Below are positions 53,223 through 62,700 of a stretch of 64,000 bases of DNA, piece by piece; position 1 is the stretch's first letter; every line of letters begins with the position of its first letter. Source of the DNA: JAQVCM01 sp040403095. GTDB lineage: Bacteria; Bacteroidota; Bacteroidia; Flavobacteriales_D; Crocinitomicaceae. Both the position numbers and the translations under genes were made by a program. The notes under the pieces were generated by a model. It had not been told where the DNA came from. It saw only the letters and a program-made list of their open reading frames with translations, and ran no database searches. The stretch lies in the NCBI GenBank assembly GCA_040403095.1, contig JBBALI010000017.1, forward strand, positions 11,540 through 75,539, read 5' to 3'.

Positions 53223-55331
53223 ATGAAACTCAAAGATTTTGTTCAATCAAATTCAGGGATAAATGAAAGATCGGTAGTCAATACCATTCAATTGATAAGC
53301 GAAGGATCAACTGTACCTTTTATTGCGCGTTACCGAAAAGAAATGACTGGAGGCTTGGATGAGGTACAAATAGCTTTTATTAGAGATTTATCTAAAAAAC
53401 ATGCCGAATTAATCAGTCGTCAGAATACTATAATCAAAGCCATAGAAGAGCAAAATAAATTAACAGATGAATTGAGAATTAGGTTAGCAAATTGTTTTGA
53501 TTCAAATATTTTAGAAGATTTATATTTACCTTTTAAGCAAAAACGTCTGACAAAGGGAGAAAAAGCTAAAAAAATGGGTCTTGAGCCTTTGGCCAAAATG
53601 ATTATTTCGCAGAAAGGAGGAAGTCCTTTTCAAATGGCGACAAGATTTATAAAAGGAGAGGTTATTAATGAAGAGATGGCAATTGAAGGGGCAAAGGACA
53701 TTATGGCCGAATACATGAATGAAAATGTTAATTTTCGCGCTAAAATGAGAATTGTATTTCAGCGAAAATCAATCCTTTCTTCCAAGATTATGAAAGGTAA
53801 GGCAGAAATTGGTGAGAAATACAAAGATTATTTTGATTTTTCTGAACCGCTTTATAAAATACCATCACACCGATTTTTGGCCTTGTTTCGTGGTGAAAGA
53901 GAAGGTGTTTTGGGATTAAAAGCCATTCCAAATAAGGAAGAAGCAATCGAAATGACAGAGCGATTTTTTATTCGATCAAATGATGAATGTGGAAAATTAG
54001 TTGCTGAAACTTGCAAGGATGCATACACTCGATTGATTTGTCCATCTTTGGAAAATGAAATAATCAATGAAGCAAAAGAGAAAGCTGATAAAGAAGCGAT
54101 TAAAGTGTTTACAACAAATTTGAAGCAATTACTCTTAGCTCCACCATTAGGATCCAAACGTATTTTGGCCATTGATCCAGGTTTCCGAACTGGTTGTAAA
54201 GTTGTATGTTTGGATGAATCTGGAAATTTGTTAACTAATACTACTATATTTCCCCACCCCCCTCAATCGGAAAAAGATAAATCTTCAGCGAAAATCTTTG
54301 AATTGGTGCAAGCATATAAAATAGAAGCAATCGCAATCGGTGATGGTACTGCGGGCAGAGAAACAGAAAATTTGATCAAGCACATTCGGTTTGATAGAGA
54401 TTTAGAAGTTTTTTCTGTGCGAGAAGATGGTGCATCGATTTATTCAGCAAGCTCAATTGCGAGAAAAGAATTTCCTGATTTTGATGTTACCGTAAGAGGG
54501 TCCGTTTCAATTGGTAGAAGATTAATGGACCCTTTAGCTGAACTTGTAAAGATTGATCCAAAGTCAGTTGGAGTAGGGCAATATCAACATGAAGTGAATC
54601 AAAATTTACTAAAAGATGCCTTGGATGATGTGGTTGTGTCAGCTGTTAATTCTGTTGGTATTGATTTGAATACTTCTTCCGCTTATCTGCTTAGTTATGT
54701 TTCTGGATTAGGAATCTCCTTGGCTGAAAATATTGTTTTACATAGACAAGAAAATGGACCATTTAAATCTAGATTAGAACTTCGTAACGTGAAGAGGTTA
54801 GGTGATAAGGCTTTTGAACAAAGTGCTGGTTTTTTGAGGATTAGAAATGGTGAAAATCCATTAGACAATTCCTCTGTTCACCCAGAGTCCTACAAAATCG
54901 TTGAAAAAATTGCTCAAAAATTAATGGTTAAGATTCCTGAAATGATTGGCAACGATTCATTATTAACGTCATTAAATTCTGTGGATTTTACTGAAGTTGA
55001 TAAATATACTTTTGACGATATTATCGCTGAATTAAAAAAGCCAGGAAGAGATCCAAGAAAAAAAGCGAAGGTGTTGGAATTTAGTAATTTAATCAAGACG
55101 ATTTCAGACTTAAAAGTAGGTATGAAATTAACAGGAATTGTAACTAATGTTACTGCTTTTGGAGCGTTTATCAATATTGGTATCAAAGAAAATGGATTGA
55201 TTCACAAGTCTAATCTAGCAAATGTTTATGTTGAAGACCCTGCTCAATTTATTTCACTTCACGAACATGTTGAAGTAGAAGTGCTTGAATTAGATATTGA
55301 AAGAAAAAGAGTAGGTTTGAAGAGAATTTAA
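53223..55331 (+). CDS. tex: Tex-family RNA-binding transcription accessory protein
   Basis: A 702-residue protein, close to the 770 of other Tex proteins. Layout: N-terminal helical region with STVPFIARYRKEMTGGLDE, the YqgF-like domain with LAIDPGFRTGCKVVCLDESG and GDGTAGRETE, helix-hairpin-helix modules with YLLSYVSGLGISLAENIV and RLGDKAFEQSAGFLRI, and a C-terminal S1 domain from about residue 633 (LTGIVTNVTAFGAFINIGIKENGLIHKSNL). Tex binds RNA and helps transcription elongation or stability in other bacteria. Its stop overlaps the convergent lipoprotein gene by 4 bases. Confidence 0.93.
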   Translation: MKLKDFVQSNSGINERSVVNTIQLISEGSTVPFIARYRKEMTGGLDEVQIAFIRDLSKKHAELISRQNTIIKAIEEQNKLTDELRIRLANCFDSNILEDLYLPFKQKRLTKGEKAKKMGLEPLAKMIISQKGGSPFQMATRFIKGEVINEEMAIEGAKDIMAEYMNENVNFRAKMRIVFQRKSILSSKIMKGKAEIGEKYKDYFDFSEPLYKIPSHRFLALFRGEREGVLGLKAIPNKEEAIEMTERFFIRSNDECGKLVAETCKDAYTRLICPSLENEIINEAKEKADKEAIKVFTTNLKQLLLAPPLGSKRILAIDPGFRTGCKVVCLDESGNLLTNTTIFPHPPQSEKDKSSAKIFELVQAYKIEAIAIGDGTAGRETENLIKHIRFDRDLEVFSVREDGASIYSASSIARKEFPDFDVTVRGSVSIGRRLMDPLAELVKIDPKSVGVGQYQHEVNQNLLKDALDDVVVSAVNSVGIDLNTSSAYLLSYVSGLGISLAENIVLHRQENGPFKSRLELRNVKRLGDKAFEQSAGFLRIRNGENPLDNSSVHPESYKIVEKIAQKLMVKIPEMIGNDSLLTSLNSVDFTEVDKYTFDDIIAELKKPGRDPRKKAKVLEFSNLIKTISDLKVGMKLTGIVTNVTAFGAFINIGIKENGLIHKSNLANVYVEDPAQFISLHEHVEVEVLELDIERKRVGLKRI

Positions 55332-56113
55332 TTTTTCATAAGTTCAGGATCTTCAGTCATGTATTTCATTACTTTTGGATTGAAAAACCATCTTTTAAAT
55401 AACTTATTTGTTTTCATTATTTCAGGCTCAAACTGATAAATGTCAACAATGTTCGATGAATAATTATTTATTTTTCCTTCGTAAACCATTATATTTTTCA
55501 CATCACAAATTGATCCTTTATCATATTCAATAAAATATGCCTCCGGTTTGGACTCACCGATATGATCAAAAGTTTTTACTTGAAAAATTTCTTGTAAAAC
55601 ATCGCCATAGATTGTGTAGTAATTTCTGAAAGAACCGTTTAGCACTCTATATTCAATTACCAAATCTTTATACTTTTCGGAAGAAAGATTTTCAAAACTT
55701 ACTTTTAATTTATTTATTGGACTAGAAGGTACTGGTACAGGGACAGAAAACTTATCTAATTTTCCATCATAAAAAACAAAATAGTTGTAATTACCGATAT
55801 ATCCCATTTGTGCAATTTGTCTTCCGTTTTTTAGAGTTTTGGATTTGTTTTTGGCAAAATCCAATCTATTTATAGTGATAATTGCATCTTCAAAATCATC
55901 ATTATTTATTTTTTCTTTGTAAATTTCAGAGATGTATTTTTCTGTTGCATCCATTGATAATGAACCTGTAATATGTCTTTCTTTTCTCTGGTCAAAAGTT
56001 AAGTCTTCAGTATTATCATTTTCATTTTTTGCTTGATTTTCAATTTCATTTGCACATGATTGTAGAAATAAAAGAGTCGCAAATAGGAAATAAAAAATGG
56101 CATGTTTTTTCAT
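55328..56113 (-). CDS. Lipoprotein of unknown function
   Basis: Started at 56113 (261 residues), where the lipobox LQSC (Cys20) follows a hydrophobic stretch; the longer reading to 56182 has no signal. The mature part contains FDQRKERHITGSLSMDATEKYISEIYKEKINNDDFEDAIITINRLDFAKNKS in its first half (given only in description here: a charged helical part), and strand-rich later segments with YNYFVFYDGKLDKFSVPVP and SEKYKDLVIEYRVLNGSF. No family is recognised. It is probably a periplasmic or outer-membrane lipoprotein. The 4-base overlap with tex is convergent. Confidence 0.6.
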   Translation of the reverse strand: MKKHAIFYFLFATLLFLQSCANEIENQAKNENDNTEDLTFDQRKERHITGSLSMDATEKYISEIYKEKINNDDFEDAIITINRLDFAKNKSKTLKNGRQIAQMGYIGNYNYFVFYDGKLDKFSVPVPVPSSPINKLKVSFENLSSEKYKDLVIEYRVLNGSFRNYYTIYGDVLQEIFQVKTFDHIGESKPEAYFIEYDKGSICDVKNIMVYEGKINNYSSNIVDIYQFEPEIMKTNKLFKRWFFNPKVMKYMTEDPELMKN

Positions 56114-56290
56114 GTTGCAAATATATGATTTATCTTTTTTTAATCTAATAGAGGGATAGGTTTTCTTTATTTTGTACTTCAAAAAGTCAATATTTTTTTA
56201 CAGATTTAGCCAAGTGTATGATTTTTTCAATCTAAATTCGTTAATTTGTTGTAAATTGTTCCAAAATTTTAATGTTAAAAATAAAACAAT

Positions 56291-56695
56291 ATGCTAACAA
56301 TTCATTTAAATTCAGTGATTAAGAAAGCTTTTTTTACAACTATCTTTTCATTTCTAAGCGTAGTTACTTTCGGTCAAGTAATGGTGAATCCAAACTTAAA
56401 TAAAGTTGAAGAAAATTCAAATTTAACTAAAGAGCAACAAGAAATTAATGAAAAAGCATTAAAAGAAAATGAAAAAAATGCATTTCCTGTTTTTGTTAAG
56501 ACAGGAAATTCTGAAATTGACAATGAAAATTATAAAAAAGCTAAAGACGCTTGGGTTCAAGCAAATCCATTGAAATATGAAAATATGATTTCAGCAAATC
56601 CAAAAACTGTTTTTTCCAAAGCTGAGTTTTTGACATTATCTGAAGATAAAAGATCTGAAATACTTGCTCATCCTGAAAAATTTATTGTTGAATAA
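56291..56695 (+). CDS. Small exported protein, function unknown
   Basis: 134 residues with a signal peptide ending VTFGQ (about residue 27). The mature protein is polar and helical: EENSNLTKEQQEINEKALKEN, then FVKTGNSEIDNENYKKAKDAWVQANP, a pattern I have seen in Bacteroidota small exported proteins but cannot name. It precedes the giant repeat protein by 32 bases and may be co-transcribed with it. Confidence 0.6.
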   Translation: MLTIHLNSVIKKAFFTTIFSFLSVVTFGQVMVNPNLNKVEENSNLTKEQQEINEKALKENEKNAFPVFVKTGNSEIDNENYKKAKDAWVQANPLKYENMISANPKTVFSKAEFLTLSEDKRSEILAHPEKFIVE

Positions 56696-56727
56696 GAAAA
56701 AAAATAAGAAACTGAAATTCAATTTTT

Positions 56728-59700
56728 ATGAAAAAATTTCGATATATAATTATTACTTTGTTAGTTTTATTAACCAATCATTCTTTTGGTCAATTTTGTG
56801 ATCCAACCGTGGTTGACAATGGTGTTTTGATTCCAACCGGTACATCTCAAAATTCCGGTTCTGTTTCAGCAGACAGAAATTTTTGGACTTTTAATGGCAC
56901 TGCCGGATGTACATATACTTTTTCAACATGTACTTTAACAACAATGGACTCTTACTTGAGAGTTTATTCATCCGCAACTGGTGGAACTATTCTGGCCCAA
57001 AACGATGACGCATGTGGATTGCAGTCAACTGTAAACTTTGTATGTCCTGCAAATGGAACATATTCAGTGCTATTAACTCGTTGGACTGCAGGTAGTACAT
57101 GTGCTGTGGTAAACGCCGCTGCTCAGATTTCATATATTGTCGTTTGTCCTCCGCCAAATAACGATTGCGGGACATTGGTTCCATCGTCGTTATCTTCTCC
57201 AGGAAACTTAACGTTTACAGGAACTTCAGCTGGATCAATAGATAATAGTGTTGGAGGTAGTTTGGGGTTTGCACAAGTTTGGGAATCATTTACAATTACC
57301 GAATGCGCAAATGTTACTATCAATACTTGTGGCACAGCACCTTCATTCACTCAAATGTTTACTGGTATTTCTACCGCTTGTCCAGCAAATTTTCCATCTA
57401 CTTTTGTTACTTCCAATAGTTTGAACTTTACAACTTGCGCTGATGGAAATAGTACAGCTATTTTTAACAATTTAGCACCAGGTACTTATTATGTGCCAGT
57501 TATTGGTGCGGCACCTGATAATCATGCATACACTTTAAATATTTCTGCGGTAGATTTTATTCCAGAACCTGTAATCACTCCTGCAAGCGCAACGACTTTT
57601 TGTATTGGAGGTTCAGTTCAATTAGATGTTGCAGAAGAACTTGGTCCTGATATTCAACAAACTGTAGCAGGTGGCGGTTCAATTACTATACCAAGCTCAG
57701 GAAACTCAACACCTTTTCCTTCTGGTTTAGCTGTTTCTGGTTTACCTACTTCTGGAATTACCGTTTTTTCTGTTAATATAAATGGTATTTCACACACATT
57801 TACTGATGATATTGACATGTGGTTGGTTTCACCGACAGGTCAGGCAGTAATGTTAATGTCTGATGTTGGTGGTGCAAACGATTTTGTAAATAGCAACTTT
57901 GTAATACAGGATGGTGCAACTCCTTTTTCTGATAACGGAGCAAATCCATCAGGTACATACGCTCCAACTGATTTTGTTGCTGGCGATGCTGGTGCTCCTG
58001 CTGGTTATACTACAAGCTTGGCTTCTTTAACTGGAGATTATAATGGTTCATGGGGGCTTTTTATTAGAGACGATTTAGGAGGTGATTTAGGTTCTGTAAC
58101 TTCTTGGTCAATAACATTTAATGTTCCTGGTTCTCCCTTAACTTACACATGGACACCAGCAACTGGATTGGATGTTTCAACAGGGATTTCGGTAGTTGCT
58201 TCTCCAACGGTTAGTACTACATACACAGTAACGGCTTCAACGCCAAGTTCAAGTTGTACAAATTTTCAAACAATTGATATCATTGTAACACCTCTAACAA
58301 CTCCATCTTTTACGCAAGTTGCAGCAATATGTTCAGGTGCAACACTTTCAGCATTACCTACGACTTCAAATAATAGCATCGCTGGAACTTGGTCACCTGC
58401 ATTGAACAATACAGCGACTACAACATACACCTTCACTCCAACAGCTGGTCAATGTGCGAATACAGCAACGATGACAATCACAGTGAATCCAAATGTCACT
58501 CCAACATTTACTCAGGTATCCGCGATTTGTTCAGGAGCTGCTCTTTCAGCGTTGCCAACGACATCAGATAATGGCATCACAGGTACTTGGTCACCAGCTT
58601 TGAATAATACGGCGACTACGACTTATACATTTACCCCAACAGCTGGTCAATGTGCAACGACAGCCACGATGACCATTACAGTTAATCCGAATGTTACACC
58701 GACTTTTACTCAAGTAGCTGCAATTTGTTCAGGAGCGGCTCTTTCAGCATTGCCAACACCTTCTAATAATGGTATCACTGGTACTTGGTCACCAGCATTG
58801 AACAATACAGCTACAACGACTTATACATTTACCCCAACGGCTGGTCAGTGTGCAACAACAGCTACTATGACTATTACGGTTAATCCGAATGTTGCACCAA
58901 CGTTTACACAAGTAGCGCCAATTTGTGTTGGAGGTTCTTTATCCGCATTGCCAACACCATCAAATAATGGTATTACGGGATCATGGTCACCAGCACCTGA
59001 TAATACGGTAACTACGACTTATACCTTCACACCAACAGTCGGTCAGTGTGCAACAACAACTACAATGACCATTTTGGTTAATTCCAATACAGTTCCGACA
59101 TTTACTCAGATAGCACCTATTTGTTCAGGTGGATCATTTACACTGCCAAATCCATCAACGAATGCGATCACAGGAACTTGGTCACCGTTACCAAATAACA
59201 CAACAACTACTACTTATACCTTTACACCAACAGCAGGCCAGTGTGCAGTAACCACTACGATGACAGTGACTGTTAATCCAAATGTTGCGCCGACATTTAC
59301 TCAAATCTCGCCTATTTGTTCAGGTGGATCATTCACTTTGCCTAATCCATCAAATAATGGTATTACGGGAAGTTGGTTGCCAGTGGCTAATAATACAACG
59401 ACAACAACTTATACTTTTACCCCAACGGTAGGTCAGTGTGCAAGTACAGGAACGATGACGGTGACTGTTAACCCGAATGTTGCACCAAACTTCACTCAAA
59501 TCGCGCCTATTTGTTCAGGTGGAGTGATAAACCTTCCAACGACGTCTCCAAATGGCATCACTGGAAGTTGGTCACCAATAGTAAATAATACAGCAACGAC
59601 TACTTATACCTTTACACCAACAGCAGGTCTGTGTGCAACAACAGCTACGATGACAGTTACAGTGAATTCGAATGTAACTCCAAACTTCACTCAAATCGCA

Positions 59701-62700
59701 CCAATTTGTTCAGGAGGATCCTTAACGCTTCCAACGACTTCTCCAAATGGCATCACGGGAAGTTGGTCGCCAGCGGTAAACAATACAGCAACGACCACCT
59801 ACACATTCACACCATCAGCAGGACAGTGTGCTGTCACCACAACGATGACGGTAACTGTCAACTCAAATGTTACTCCAACTTTCACTCAAGTTTCTTCAAT
59901 TTGTTCGGGAGGGGCATTAGCTTCATTACCAAACCCATCTAATAATGGTATCACAGGTTCATGGTCTCCGGGTTTAAATAATACTTCGACTACCACCTAT
60001 ACATTTACTCCAACAGCCGGTCAATGTGCAAGTACGACGACAATGACAGTGACGGTTTCTCCAAATGTTACACCAACTTTTGCAACAATTTCACCAATTT
60101 GTGCAGGAGCAAGTTTGAGTGCATTGCCTTTAATTTCTACCAATGGTATTTCGGGAGGTTGGTCACCAGCGTTGAATAATACAGCGACTACGATTTATAC
60201 CTTCACCCCAACAGCAGGACAATGTGCTACAACGACCACACTTACAATTTTTGTAACTCCAACTAGTACTCCAACATTTACAGCAATTGCTCCAATCTGT
60301 TCTGGAGGAACATTTAGTTTGTCTGCTGTTTCCAATAATGGTATTTTTGGTTCATGGACGCCAGCATTTGACAATACAGTAACGACCACCTATACTTTCA
60401 CACCTTTGGCCATTCCAGGACAATGTTCATCAACAACGACTATGACCATTACGGTAAATCCGAGTGTGACACCAAGTTTTACACAAGTATCGCCAATTTG
60501 TTCAGGAGCTACGTTATCAGCATTACCAACAACTTCTAGTAATGGAGTAGCAGGCATATGGTCACCAGGCTTGAATAATACAGCGACAACGACTTATACA
60601 TTCACCCCAACATCTGGACAATGTGCCACAAGTACAACGATGACAATTATAGTCAATCCGAACGTGACACCAAATTTCACTCAAATTCCAGCAATATGTT
60701 CGGGAGGCGTTATTACTTTGCCAATTGTTTCTCCAAATGGAATTGTAGGAAGTTGGTCACCAGCACCAAATAATACAGCGACAACTACTTATACTTTCAC
60801 ACCAACTGTAGGACAATGTGCGACTACAACGACCATGACTATTACTGTGAATGCGAACGTTACGCCAACTTTCACTCAAGTAGGGACGGTTTGTTTTGGA
60901 GCAAGTTTCACACTTCCAACACCATCTAATAATGGAATTACAGGAACATGGGCACCGGCGCCAAACAATACTTCAACAAGTTCATATTTATTTACTCCAT
61001 CAGCAGGTCAGTGTGCAACGAATGCTTTCATGGGAGTTACAGTTGTTCCAAATGTGATTCCAACATTCAACCCAATCGCACCCATCTGTTCAGGAGCTAG
61101 TTTGATATTGCCAACTTCTTCAACAAACGGCATAACAGGAACATGGTCACCAGCGGTGAATAATACAGCGACCACGACTTATACCTTTACGCCATCTGCA
61201 GGGCAGTGTGCAGTAACAACCACATTAACAGTGACCGTTACACCAAACGTTACACCAACCTTTACTGCAGTATCACCAATTTGTGCGGGAGCAACTTTGT
61301 CACCACTTCCATCCCCATCTAACGAAGGAATTACGGGATCATGGTTACCAGCATTGAATAATATAGCAACAACTACTTATACATTCACGCCTGATGCAGG
61401 AATTTGTGCAACGACCCAAACATTGACCATTACAGTCAATCCAAACGTTACACCAAATTTTGTTCAAGTAGCACCAATTTGTGTAGGAGGAACACTTGCA
61501 GCACTTCCAACGATTTCACCAAATGGAATTACGGGGAACTGGTTGCCAGCAGTAAACAATACAGCAACGACCACTTATACCTTTACCCCGACAGTTGGTC
61601 AATGTGCAACGACAGCTACGATGACTATTGTTGTGAATCCAATTGTGAGCCCGACTTTCAATCCAATCGCAGCGATTTGCTCGGGAGCGGCTTTAAGTTT
61701 GCCAACAGCATCCAACGAAGGAATTACGGGGACATGGTCACCAGCGGTGAATAATACAGCCACTACGACTTACACTTTTACGCCAGATGCAGGACAATGT
61801 GCTGTGACAACGACGTTGACTGTTACCGTTACACCAAACGTTACGCCTACCTTTACAGCAGTGTCACCAATTTGTGCGGGAGCAACTTTGTCACCGCTTC
61901 CATCACCATCAAACAATGGAATTACAGGAACATGGTCACCGGCTTTGGATAATACAGCGACAACGACTTACACATTCACCCCAACAACAGGAGTTTGTGC
62001 AACGACTCAAATATTGACAATTACAGTCAATCCAAACATAGCACCGAATTTTGTTCAAATAGCACCAATTTGTGTAGGAGGGACACTCGCAGCACTTCCA
62101 ACGATTTGTCCAAATGGCATAACAGGAACATGGTCACCAGCAGTAAACAATACAGCAACGACTATTTATAGTTTTACTCCAACAGCAGGTCAATGTGCAA
62201 CGACAGCAACAATGACTATTGTTGTGAATCCAATTGTGACACCGACTTTTAATCCAATTGCAGCGATTTGCTCAGGAGCGGCTTTAAGTTTACCAACAAC
62301 ATCCAACGAAGGAATTACGGGAACATGGTCACCAGCAGTGAACAATACAGCGACCACGACTTACACCTTTACTCCAGATGCTGGACAGTGTGCTGTGACA
62401 ACTACGTTGAGTGTCACTGTTACACCAAACGTAACACCAACCTTTACGCAAGTGTCACCGATTTGTGCGGGAGCAGTTTTAAGTTTACCAACACCATCCA
62501 ATGAAGGAATCACAGGAGCATGGTTACCAGCGCCTAATAATACGGCGACTACGACTTATACCTTTAGCCCAACAACGGGAGTTTGTGCCACAACGCAAAC
62601 AATGACAGTTAGTGTGACACCAAACGCGACACCAACATTTGCCTCTGTAGCTCCAATTTGTGTAGGTTCAACTTTGTCTGCATTGCCTTTAACATCAAAC

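Noticed and set aside
58389..62504. Short Ser/Asn/Cys-rich open frames in other phases of the repeat array (for example 59631-59942, 61404-61754, 62268-62504)
   Set aside because: They recur with the repeat period and are out-of-frame shadows of the giant repeat gene, with no start-region signals.
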